Shown here piece after piece: positions 53,288 to 61,399 of a stretch of DNA of 64,000 nucleotides. Within the stretch, counting starts at the first letter, position 1. Each line of letters starts with the position of its first letter. A model generated the notes under the pieces. That model saw only the letters and a list, made by a program, of their open reading frames with translations. It was not told the DNA's origin and made no database searches. Origin of the DNA: Marinicella rhabdoformis (GTDB taxonomy: Bacteria > Pseudomonadota > Gammaproteobacteria > Xanthomonadales > Marinicellaceae); contig NZ_VTFS01000004.1 in the NCBI RefSeq assembly GCF_009671245.1, forward strand, positions 62,001 to 126,000, given 5' to 3'. The position numbers were made by a program, and so were the translations under genes.

Positions 53288-53310
53288 AAAGGGAGCCTGA
53301 TACTCCCTTT
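53288..53310 (-). terminator. rho-independent terminator after secreted-protein gene
   Basis: On the minus strand AAAGGGAG-TATCAGG-CTCCCTTT is an 8-bp stem with a 7-base loop and a following T run, 25 bases after the stop at 53335. Confidence 0.85.
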
Positions 53311-53334
53311 CAAACTTTGTCATTGCAGCAATGC

Positions 53335-54309
53335 TTATTCAAATGAATCTTCAAATATTAAATCCAGTAAATTCAGTTCATCAATACCAGAAATACCCAA
53401 ACGCAACCCGACTGAAAATGCATCATTGATGCCGTCTTGGTCAGTATCTAAATCCAAAGCCAAGCCCAAAACAGGTGCATAACCACAGACATGCGTTAAG
53501 GTTGAACAATAATCAGCCTGGGAACAACTTGATGCCTCAACGTCTTGTTGACATGAGGCTATCAGGCTGCCTGCAAAATCATTGGCTTCCCATGTGAGCA
53601 GGTCTTGTGTTGGGTTAACGCCCGCACAAGCACAAAAACGGTACTGTTCATTCATTGCAGAAAATACTTCTGAGGCTGGCAATACACCACCCAGTTTTCC
53701 ACTGCCAACGACGGTTTGGTCCTTCAATTCTTGCTCAGTACACACCCCTTGGCACAAACCTTCATCTTCAACCAAATCAGCTTCAAACTTGACATCATAA
53801 AGCGTCAAAGCATCATCTCCAAACGGGCCTTCCATGCGCAAGAAATTGGTCAACATCGGCGCAGTAGCCGTGACTTTACGGTTCATCAATTCGCCCGAGA
53901 ATAGGTTGTGTGTCAAAGCCGTATCAATGGTTAAATCTGCATAGCCATAATACCTTTGAATAAAACCCACTTCAGGGTTATTGATGGTGGCATCTGTTAT
54001 CTGAAAAGTGAAGTTGTTGTTGTCTTGTGCCAAATTCAAACCATGCCAATGAAAAGCTTTGACCACTTCGTTATCCAATAAAATACGGTCGGCAATTTGC
54101 TGGTAATTGTTTTCATTCAACTCTGACATCAAGGCCAAAGCCGCGCCCAAACCATCATCATTGACCCCATCACCATCGTAATCAAAACAACAAGGTGTAT
54201 CTGGGGTTATCAATGCTGGAAACTGGATGCCCCAAAGGTAGGAATATTTATTTTCAGCTGATGCTGAAAAAAATGTGAGTAACAAACTGAGCAAAACAAA
54301 TTTTTTCAT
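53335..54309 (-). CDS. secreted protein with Asp-rich calcium-type motifs, unknown function
   Basis: The frame runs to 54777, but the first 156 codons are unlike protein and overlap the divergent gene. The ATG at 54309 gives a clean signal peptide (KKFVLLSLLLTFFSASA) and a 324-residue product. Motifs include FDYDGDGVNDDG near the N-terminus and LDLDTDQDGINDAF near the C-terminus. Both are Dx[DN]xDG loops like those of thrombospondin type 3/dockerin repeats that bind calcium. There are several cysteine pairs. It ends IFEDSFE, a pattern seen near the C-terminus of other secreted proteins here. I do not recognise a catalytic domain. Confidence 0.75.
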   Translation of the reverse strand: MKKFVLLSLLLTFFSASAENKYSYLWGIQFPALITPDTPCCFDYDGDGVNDDGLGAALALMSELNENNYQQIADRILLDNEVVKAFHWHGLNLAQDNNNFTFQITDATINNPEVGFIQRYYGYADLTIDTALTHNLFSGELMNRKVTATAPMLTNFLRMEGPFGDDALTLYDVKFEADLVEDEGLCQGVCTEQELKDQTVVGSGKLGGVLPASEVFSAMNEQYRFCACAGVNPTQDLLTWEANDFAGSLIASCQQDVEASSCSQADYCSTLTHVCGYAPVLGLALDLDTDQDGINDAFSVGLRLGISGIDELNLLDLIFEDSFE

Positions 54310-54460
54310 GGCGTGTGTTTTTGATAAAAAAGGGATTCTACCTGAAGCGAGTCTATTACACAATTGTACAACTACAAACAATAAGCAATTACATTGTAAG
54401 TATTTGATTATAGGCACACTCCATGGTTTAATCCTTACCTTTAAAAAAACACGTCCGCTC

Positions 54461-57052
54461 ATGATAAAAAATCGCCTTTCAAAAGCAATGGCATTGTGCT
54501 TAGCCTCCTCATCTGTTTTATCTGTCAATACAGCCCAAGCTGGCATATTCCCTGTCACTGTAAACAATGACAATGGTACGGGTTTGGTCGCCAACACCCT
54601 CAGCTGGGCTATATTACAAGCCAACCAATCGCCTGGCGCTGATGAAATTTTATTGCAAACTGATGTCACCGTCACAGGTGTCATGAAGCGGCTGATTGAT
54701 TCAGATACCACACTGACCAGCGACACCACCCGCAGAACCATCAGCGGCAATGATGAATTCCGACCTTTGTTTATCAAATCAGGTCAAGTAACCATCAAAA
54801 ATGTAGATATCAGAAACGGTTTAGCAAAAGGAGGTGGCAGTGGTGAGGGTGGGGATGGAGCCGGGCTAGGTGGTTGTTTATTTATATATGATGGTGATAT
54901 AAGTATCAACAACAGCGGCTTTAACCATTGCAATGCGATTAACTCTGAGCAGCACTATTTTGGTCAGACTGGCGGCGGAGGTATGTTTGGAAGATCTCAT
55001 AGAGGCGGTGGTGGCTTGTTTTCAAGGGCAACCAATAATAACGGTGCTTATAACGGATATGGAAACTATCAAAATATCGACTCTGATTTTGCTCAAGGTG
55101 GTCGTTATGGAGATCTTTCACATGGCGGTAATGGTGGATTTGGTGCGGGAGGCGGTTATGGCTATTACGGCAATGGTGGAAACGGTGGCTTTGGCGGAGG
55201 CGGTGGCTATACTTTAGACTTTGGCTTATCCTTATATTTTGGGGGTAAAGGAGGGTTTGGGGCTGGTGGCGGTAAAGCTTGGGAAAATTCACCAAATGAT
55301 GGAGAAGCCGGCTTCGGTGGCGATGGCCAAAACTCAGCAGGAATGGGTGGAGCGATTTTTATACGCTCAGGGTCTGTGGATTTTTTAAACTCAGAGATTC
55401 ATAACAGCTCTGCAACAAAAAACAACTCAACTCCAAATCAAGCCGAAGCATTTGGCGGCGGCATTTTTGTTTTACATACATTACAAAACACCAATGGCAA
55501 CAACCAAGGCATGCCAGCTAGTTTGCCAGCAGTCAAAATCTGCGACCTGTGGTTTGACGGCAATCAAGCCGAAACAGCCCCCCAAAGCAGCAACAATAAC
55601 AATGATTATTTTGATTTAGCTGACCTGATAACTTTTAGCTGTGAACTCCCCTCTGAAATATCTGTGCTTTCAAATGGAATTGAAATTTCTGATGGCGATG
55701 TCACGCCCAGTGAGTCAGATTCCACTGATTTCGGCTCTGTTGCAGTCAATGCACAGCTTGTTTCTAAAACATACACCATCAACAATTCAGGTCAAGGTGA
55801 GTTAAATTTAACCGGCAAACCTGTAGTTGAAATTCAAAATAGCAGCGGTCAATTCACTGTCACTCAACAGCCTTTAAGTAATACTTTGAATTACCAAGAT
55901 GAAGTGACATTTGAAGTGACTTTCAACCCAACTACCGAAGGCAGCGACACAGCGACCATTTCAATTGCCAACAATGACCCTGACGAAAACCCTTTTGATT
56001 TCGTCATAGCAGCCGAAGGTGTCGAGCCGCAACCCAAATTAATTGTCACCCACAATGATCAAGTCATTGCTGCTGAAGATGAAACACCATCTGTTGATGA
56101 TGGCACTGACTTCGGCTACACGCCAGTGGCTGGTGGTTTGATTGAACAAACCTTTGAACTTCACAATGTCGGATTTGCTCCTTTAGAACTAAGCAATCAA
56201 GCCAACAGTATCACAACAACAAGTCAATTCAATGACATGACCATCACGTCGCAATTGTCACAATTTGAGCTACAACCCAATGAATCACTGCCTTTCACAG
56301 TGGCCTTTGACCCCAATCAAGTTGGGCCTTCAGGCATCAATTATGTCAACATAACCAGCAATGACCCAGACTTCTCAAATTATTATTTTCAAGTCACTGG
56401 CTATGGCCAAGCCACCATGTACCTCAACGCTGTTCAAACTGACATCCAAGAAGGGGAGGTTTTGGTATTTGAAGTCGCCACTGATTTACCTGTTTATGAC
56501 CACGCTTCATTCCAATTTGCTTTAACAGGAGGTGTCGATGAATCTGATTTCACCCAGTCTTCCTCTGTACTTTCAGGCCAAGCTTTTTTAACCGCAGGCT
56601 ACAGCAGAACCATTTTCAACTTTTCAACAGTGGCAGATGGTGTTTACGAAGGGGTTGAGCATTTAACTTTTGGCATTTTATCTGATGACCCTGCCATCAA
56701 CCAAACCACCCCTTTTATACTTGCAGGCAGCATCGATGATGATTATATTTTTGACAATGGCTTTGAAACACTGACCGTTCGTCAGCTGAATAAAAAACTC
56801 AACCAACAGGCAGGTGAGCAAACGGTGACTTGTGATTTTTCCAGCTTGAACTGTACTTTCTTGGAACAACAGATTAACTTGGCAAACTTCTCTAAAGACA
56901 CACAAACGCAACAGTATGTTTATTGGCTTCAGCACACCCTTCAGTCACAAGAGCCGCAAAAAGACTCGGACAATGACGGTTTAATCAATGAACATGACGC
57001 TTCACCTTTGGGTCTTACATTTGACATAATAGTCGACCATGAAACTGAATAA
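54461..57052 (+). CDS. secreted multidomain protein with glycine-rich region, ASH-type repeats and Calx-beta-like domain
   Basis: The start is the ATG at 54461, which gives a good signal peptide (ending NTAQA); a longer frame from 54275 has none. The product is 863 residues. The N-terminal region resembles a right-handed beta-helix (NTLSWAILQANQSPGADEI). A ~150-residue glycine-rich stretch follows (GGNGGFGAGGGYGYYG). Two 'choice-of-anchor D'/ASH-like domains lie near 410-510 and 530-630 (DFGSVAVNAQLVSKTY, EVTFNPTTEGSDTATI). A Calx-beta-like domain ends in DDDYIFDNGFE, with a short tail after it. It is probably a surface or secreted adhesin-like protein. Its stop overlaps the next gene by 14 bases. 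Confidence 0.8.
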   Translation: MIKNRLSKAMALCLASSSVLSVNTAQAGIFPVTVNNDNGTGLVANTLSWAILQANQSPGADEILLQTDVTVTGVMKRLIDSDTTLTSDTTRRTISGNDEFRPLFIKSGQVTIKNVDIRNGLAKGGGSGEGGDGAGLGGCLFIYDGDISINNSGFNHCNAINSEQHYFGQTGGGGMFGRSHRGGGGLFSRATNNNGAYNGYGNYQNIDSDFAQGGRYGDLSHGGNGGFGAGGGYGYYGNGGNGGFGGGGGYTLDFGLSLYFGGKGGFGAGGGKAWENSPNDGEAGFGGDGQNSAGMGGAIFIRSGSVDFLNSEIHNSSATKNNSTPNQAEAFGGGIFVLHTLQNTNGNNQGMPASLPAVKICDLWFDGNQAETAPQSSNNNNDYFDLADLITFSCELPSEISVLSNGIEISDGDVTPSESDSTDFGSVAVNAQLVSKTYTINNSGQGELNLTGKPVVEIQNSSGQFTVTQQPLSNTLNYQDEVTFEVTFNPTTEGSDTATISIANNDPDENPFDFVIAAEGVEPQPKLIVTHNDQVIAAEDETPSVDDGTDFGYTPVAGGLIEQTFELHNVGFAPLELSNQANSITTTSQFNDMTITSQLSQFELQPNESLPFTVAFDPNQVGPSGINYVNITSNDPDFSNYYFQVTGYGQATMYLNAVQTDIQEGEVLVFEVATDLPVYDHASFQFALTGGVDESDFTQSSSVLSGQAFLTAGYSRTIFNFSTVADGVYEGVEHLTFGILSDDPAINQTTPFILAGSIDDDYIFDNGFETLTVRQLNKKLNQQAGEQTVTCDFSSLNCTFLEQQINLANFSKDTQTQQYVYWLQHTLQSQEPQKDSDNDGLINEHDASPLGLTFDIIVDHETE

Positions 57053-57866
57053 ATCACCGTTGTTTGTCTCAGGTTTGCCCCGTTCTGGCTCCACTTTGAT
57101 GTGTCAGCTACTGGGCATGCACCCTGAAATTTACTCGACTGGTCACAGTTCGCCATTGGCTGCATCTTTGAAAAAAATCCGATCTGGTTTTTCAGAAGAC
57201 CATTTCATGATGGCGCAGCTTGATGTCGATTTTGATTTGGGTTATCAACGCATCCACAATGCCATGATTGGCTTTATTAATGGTTGGCAAGCCGAAACTG
57301 ACAAGCCTTGGGTAGCCGATAAAAATCGAGGTTGGTTGGCCGATTTGGATTTGCTCAAAACTTTGGTGCCAGATTTCAAAATGCTGGTTTGTGTCAGACA
57401 ACCTGATCAAATTTTAGGCTCAATTGAATCAAGACACAAAAAAACGGCTTTGATTGATTTTCCTGATAACATGGCCAATATGACGCCTTATCAACGTGCC
57501 GATAAATTGTTTGCCGATCAAGGTGTGGTTGGCGGCCCATTACAATTAATCCAAGCCATGCAGGACCAAGATCAAAAAACGCAGTCACAATTGTTTTACG
57601 TGGTGTTTGAAGATTTAATGAGCCGACCAGTAGAGGTCATGCAAAACATTTACCAATGGCTGGGTTTAGACAACCTTATTTTTGATGCCAATCAATTACC
57701 AGTCAAAGCCCACGAAAGTGACAGTTATTATCGCTTCAAATACCCACACAAAACACACAAACAGATTGCGCCGCCGAAGGCGCACCAGGTTCCTCTGCGC
57801 ATTCTCAAAGAAGTCAAAGATAAATACGCTTGGTTTTACCAAACATTTTATCCCGGGATGCTTTAA
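57039..57866 (+). CDS. sulfotransferase family protein
   Basis: This 275-residue protein has 5'-PSB LFVSGLPRSGSTLMCQLL at about residues 8-25 and the 3'-PSB-region segment MLVCVRQPDQILGSIESRHKK at about 113-133. It belongs to a different sulfotransferase branch (GLPRSGST type) from the HIPKTAGTS proteins. It overlaps the 3' end of the secreted protein gene by 14 bases, so the two may be co-translated. The acceptor is unknown. Confidence 0.83.
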   Translation: MKLNKSPLFVSGLPRSGSTLMCQLLGMHPEIYSTGHSSPLAASLKKIRSGFSEDHFMMAQLDVDFDLGYQRIHNAMIGFINGWQAETDKPWVADKNRGWLADLDLLKTLVPDFKMLVCVRQPDQILGSIESRHKKTALIDFPDNMANMTPYQRADKLFADQGVVGGPLQLIQAMQDQDQKTQSQLFYVVFEDLMSRPVEVMQNIYQWLGLDNLIFDANQLPVKAHESDSYYRFKYPHKTHKQIAPPKAHQVPLRILKEVKDKYAWFYQTFYPGML

Positions 57867-57877
57867 TTATATTTTGG

Positions 57878-58354
57878 TTAACTGTTTTTGTGTACCGCAC
57901 ATGACATAACCACGGCATCCTCTTTGGTGCCGTTGTATTGGTAATAGTTGCGGCGGTTACCTATCTTTTTAAAGCCCAGTTTTTGATACAAACCAATCGC
58001 CGCTTCATTACTGGCCCTGACTTCTAAAATCATTTGTTTTCCACGGTTGATTCGACTGATGAGGAACAATCGGTGCATCATTTGCTTTGCCAAGCCTTGG
58101 CGTTGTAATTGTGGGTCTACTGTAATGTTAAGCAAGTGTGACTCTTCAACACCTATCATTAAAAAAGCATAGGCTATGATTTTTTCAGGCTCCTCCTCAC
58201 GCATCATTTTAATGCACTGATAGCCTGCATTGATGCAATCTAACATGATGCGATCGGACCAAGGGTTTGGGTATGCTTGCCGCTCAATATCTTGAATCAA
58301 TTTGACATCTTGTGCGGCTATTTTATTGAAAATGATTGTTTTTTTGTCATGCAT
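57878..58354 (-). CDS. rimI: ribosomal-protein-alanine N-acetyltransferase (RimI-like GNAT)
   Basis: This 158-residue GNAT acetyltransferase has the acetyl-CoA loop VDPQLQRQGLAKQMM, then ILEVRASNEAAIGLYQKLGFKKIGNRRNYY, the standard RimI pattern. The N-terminal part has DIERQAYPNPWSD. RimI acetylates the N-terminus of ribosomal protein S18. RimI and TsaB genes are neighbours in many genomes; here mgtE lies between rimI and tsaB. Confidence 0.9.
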   Translation of the reverse strand: MHDKKTIIFNKIAAQDVKLIQDIERQAYPNPWSDRIMLDCINAGYQCIKMMREEEPEKIIAYAFLMIGVEESHLLNITVDPQLQRQGLAKQMMHRLFLISRINRGKQMILEVRASNEAAIGLYQKLGFKKIGNRRNYYQYNGTKEDAVVMSCAVHKNS

Positions 58355-58442
58355 CTTGCAAGCAGCTTGTTTACAATAGCTAATGATTTAACAAAATATC
58401 CGTAACAAAAGCCACAGTTATTAAAGCAAAAGGAAAGCATTT

Positions 58443-59810
58443 ATGGTCGAGTCCGTACCCAATGAAGCCACAGAAAAAGACATCCATGCACTAAACCAAG
58501 CGTTGAATGATGAACGGATGGGTGCGGTCACACGCATCATCAATGGCATTCCTGGTGCAGAAGTGGCTTTGTTTTTGGAGTCCTTGCCGAGCGACAAACG
58601 TAAATTGGTTTGGGAACTTGTGGAGGACACTTGTCAAGGTGAAGTCTTGGTTTCGCTGCATGATGAGGTACGCGAAAGCCTGATTGAAGAGATGGAAACT
58701 GAGGAGTTGGTGGAAGCCACTCGTGATCTTGACCTTGATGACATGGCCGATTTGATTCCCGATTTGCCTGAAGAAGCCACCAACCAATTGATGCTCTCAA
58801 TGGACATTGCATCTCGTGACTTGTTGGAACGTGTGCTGTCATATCCTGAGGATTCAGCCGGTGGTCTGATGGACCCGCATGTGGTCACTGTGCGAACAGA
58901 TGTGACGGTTGAAGTGGTCAAAAGGTATTTGCAGTTCCGTGGTGATTTGCCTACGCCTGTCGGTGATTTTTTTGCAGTAGGTCGAAAAGGACATTTTAAG
59001 GGGCGTGTACCATTGGTCGATTTTCTGACCGCAGACCCCAAGACGCAAATTCGTGATTTGTTAGATGAATCTTCATCAGCCATTTTAGATACCACACCGG
59101 CCTCTGAAGTGGCTCAAGATTTTGAGCATTCAGATTGGATTTCTGCGCCTGTGGTCGATGACAACAACATGCTGATTGGCCGAATTACGATTGATGATGT
59201 GGTCGATGTGATTCGTGAAGAAGCCGAACATTCAGTGATGCGTATGGCCGGTTTGGATGAAGAAAGTGATATGTTTGCGCCTATTTTGGTTTCATCAAAG
59301 CGGCGTGCTGTCTGGCTGGGCATTAACTTGATTACGGTGTTGTTGGCTGCATTGGCTATTGGTATGTTTGAAGCGGTATTAAAAGAAGTCGTGGCATTGG
59401 CCATTTTGATGCCAGTGGTGGCATCAATGGGTGGTATTGCAGGCTCTCAAAGTCTGACCCTGATGATACGAGGTATGGCCACAGGTCAGGTAGGTAGTGG
59501 CAACATCAAACACTTGCTGAATCGTGAATTCATGATTGCCTTTCTTAACAGTGTACTCTGGGCTGGCGTGCTGGCAGCCGTGACTTTTTTCTGGTTCAAA
59601 GACCCTAACTTAGGCATGGTGATTGCATTGGCTTTGGGTATCAATTTATTGGCAGGTGCTCTGGCAGGTGTGGTTATTCCTGTCATGTTACGAAAAATGG
59701 GTATCGATCCAGCCATTGCCGGCGGTGTGGTTTTGACTACCGTTACTGATATCGTTGGCTATGTATCATTCTTGGCATTGGGTTCTTGGTTTTTGATTCA
59801 ATCTGCATAA
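58443..59810 (+). CDS. mgtE: magnesium transporter MgtE
   Basis: This 455-residue Mg2+ channel has an N-terminal acidic superhelical domain (LESLPSDKRKLVWELV, LDLDDMADLIPDLPEE). Two CBS domains follow (SYPEDSAGGLMDPHVVTVRTD, and APVVDDNNMLIGRITIDDVVDVI). Five membrane segments start at ISSKRRAVWLGIN-like VSSKRRAVWLGINLI, with the pore motif PVVASMGGIAGSQSLTLMIRGMATGQ. AAAGGAAAG precedes the start ATG. It imports Mg2+ and is gated by internal Mg2+ through the CBS domains. No Mg2+ riboswitch could be recognised in the 88 bases upstream. Confidence 0.95.
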   Translation: MVESVPNEATEKDIHALNQALNDERMGAVTRIINGIPGAEVALFLESLPSDKRKLVWELVEDTCQGEVLVSLHDEVRESLIEEMETEELVEATRDLDLDDMADLIPDLPEEATNQLMLSMDIASRDLLERVLSYPEDSAGGLMDPHVVTVRTDVTVEVVKRYLQFRGDLPTPVGDFFAVGRKGHFKGRVPLVDFLTADPKTQIRDLLDESSSAILDTTPASEVAQDFEHSDWISAPVVDDNNMLIGRITIDDVVDVIREEAEHSVMRMAGLDEESDMFAPILVSSKRRAVWLGINLITVLLAALAIGMFEAVLKEVVALAILMPVVASMGGIAGSQSLTLMIRGMATGQVGSGNIKHLLNREFMIAFLNSVLWAGVLAAVTFFWFKDPNLGMVIALALGINLLAGALAGVVIPVMLRKMGIDPAIAGGVVLTTVTDIVGYVSFLALGSWFLIQSA

Positions 59811-59814
59811 GACT

Positions 59815-60468
59815 TTAACTTCTGACGACCTGGTGACGCACGTAATTGGGTTCAATTTCATGAACGGCCATGGCTTGATCATTAAAGTCATTATGAGCCA
59901 TTAACAATAAATTTTTAGCATTGGGTAGCGCCTCAGCATCACAAGTCATGCTGGCCTTTTCAATCAACTCAGGAAATGTTTTAAAGGCATTGCCCATAGC
60001 ATGATCAAAACCTGATAAAGGTAAATCATCAGGGGCCGCCAATTGATCACCCTGCTTTTGATCTATGCCTGCATCTGATAATTCAAAACTGGCCCAATAC
60101 ACTTCATTCATGCGTGCATCATTGGCCACCAACAATTCACCGCGAATTCCCGCTTGCCAAGCACCTTGTGCCATATTTCGCAGGGTGGATACACCCAAAA
60201 CAGGGACATCCAAAGCCAAAGCCAAACCCTGAACCACTCCAATGGCAATGCGCACACCGGTGAAAGCACCTGGCCCATTGCCAAACACGATGCCCTCAAT
60301 GTCCTTTTTCTGCACACCTGATCGTTGTAACAATTCATCTAAATAGGGCAACACCAATTCGGCATGCTTTCTCGGTTCTTCAGCTTGTTTCTGCGATATT
60401 TGGCCTTCGCTTAACAAGGCAACAGAACAATTTTCCGTGGCAGTTTCTATGGCAATCAGCTTCATCAT
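59815..60468 (-). CDS. tsaB: tRNA threonylcarbamoyladenosine biosynthesis protein TsaB
   Basis: This 217-residue ASKHA-fold partner of TsaD and TsaE makes the t6A modification at position 37 of ANN-decoding tRNAs. The motifs IAIETATENCSVALL, GNGPGAFTGVRIAIGVVQGLALAL and VPVLGVSTLRNMA are diagnostic. The C-terminal ~100 residues are diverged as usual for TsaB. It converges with mgtE (4-base gap) and is divergent from the M23 peptidase gene. Confidence 0.94.
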   Translation of the reverse strand: MMKLIAIETATENCSVALLSEGQISQKQAEEPRKHAELVLPYLDELLQRSGVQKKDIEGIVFGNGPGAFTGVRIAIGVVQGLALALDVPVLGVSTLRNMAQGAWQAGIRGELLVANDARMNEVYWASFELSDAGIDQKQGDQLAAPDDLPLSGFDHAMGNAFKTFPELIEKASMTCDAEALPNAKNLLLMAHNDFNDQAMAVHEIEPNYVRHQVVRS

Positions 60469-60508
60469 TTTTTAATCAATGGTAGAATCGTAATTTTTAC
60501 CGTAGAAG

Positions 60509-61318
60509 ATGATGATTGCAAGGATTTGTTTGTTGTTACTTTTGGGTTCTGTTTGCCAAGCTGAAGGGTATTTTTTAAAACTCAAAGGAAAACCTGTTCA
60601 AGGTGCCCTATTGATTGGTCAAACCAACCCCGGCGCAAAAGTAATTGTTGAAGATAAAAATGTGGCTGTCACTGAAGACGGCTACTTCATGTTTGGTTTT
60701 GGCCGTTTTGATGAGCAAGCCAAAAACATCACCATCACGCATCAAGGCCAAAAATACCAAACCACTGTTCCTGTTTCACTTCGAGACTTTCCAACAGAAG
60801 TCATTAATGGCTTACCTAAATCTAAAGTCAACCCGCCACAACAAGATTGGGATCGCATAAAAAGAGAACAAGCCGAAGTCAAATCAGCACGCCAAGCTTG
60901 GAGCGAACAAAGGGCGTTTTTACAGCAATTTATTTGGCCTGCTGAAGGCCGTATCTCTGGTGTTTATGGCTCACGCCGCATATTAAATGGTGAACCCAAG
61001 CGCCCGCATTACGGCATGGACATTGCCAATAAAACTGGGACACCTATCATAGCACCCGCTGATGGCATAGTAACCATGGCGGTGACTGACCACTTTTACA
61101 CAGGCGGCACCGTCATCATTGACCACGGTTATGGTTTGAACAGCACCTATTTACATATGAGTCAAGTTAATGTAGAAGCTGGCACACACATAAAACAAGG
61201 TGAAAAAATTGGCGAAATTGGTGCCACTGGACGCGCTACTGGACCTCATTTGGATTGGCGTTTGAACATTGGAACAAGCTTGAGATTGGATCCGGAATTA
61301 ATCATACCCAAAAAATAG
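60509..61318 (+). CDS. secreted M23 family peptidase (LytM-type)
   Basis: This 269-residue protein has a signal peptide (ending VCQA). An N-terminal beta domain (LKGKPVQGALLIGQTNPGAKVIVEDKN) resembles an Ig-like targeting fold. A short linker helix precedes the M23 domain at about residues 150-265. Zinc ligands are visible in PHYGMDIAN (H-x3-D), and the second motif reads GPHLDWRLN, the HLDW variant used by a subgroup in place of HLHF. It cleaves or helps cleave peptidoglycan cross-links in the periplasm. The 40-base divergent gap with tsaB must hold both promoters. Confidence 0.88.
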   Translation: MMIARICLLLLLGSVCQAEGYFLKLKGKPVQGALLIGQTNPGAKVIVEDKNVAVTEDGYFMFGFGRFDEQAKNITITHQGQKYQTTVPVSLRDFPTEVINGLPKSKVNPPQQDWDRIKREQAEVKSARQAWSEQRAFLQQFIWPAEGRISGVYGSRRILNGEPKRPHYGMDIANKTGTPIIAPADGIVTMAVTDHFYTGGTVIIDHGYGLNSTYLHMSQVNVEAGTHIKQGEKIGEIGATGRATGPHLDWRLNIGTSLRLDPELIIPKK

Positions 61319-61399
61319 CAGCTCTCTACCCCTTTAAAGATTTTGTTAACGAGTGTAAAATCATTGCCTTTATCACATCATCCGTAAGGGGAACAGGGC

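Noticed and set aside
54275-54460. Upstream extension of the glycine-rich secreted protein
   Set aside because: The signal peptide begins at the ATG at 54461; the extension overlaps the start of the opposite gene and lacks a ribosome-binding site.
53335-54777. 480-residue reading of the secreted protein gene
   Set aside because: The first 156 residues have no protein character and would overlap the divergent gene and its promoter; a clean signal peptide starts at 54309.
58634-59095. 153-residue leftward frame opposite mgtE
   Set aside because: Serine/threonine-rich antisense shadow of MgtE with no independent signal.
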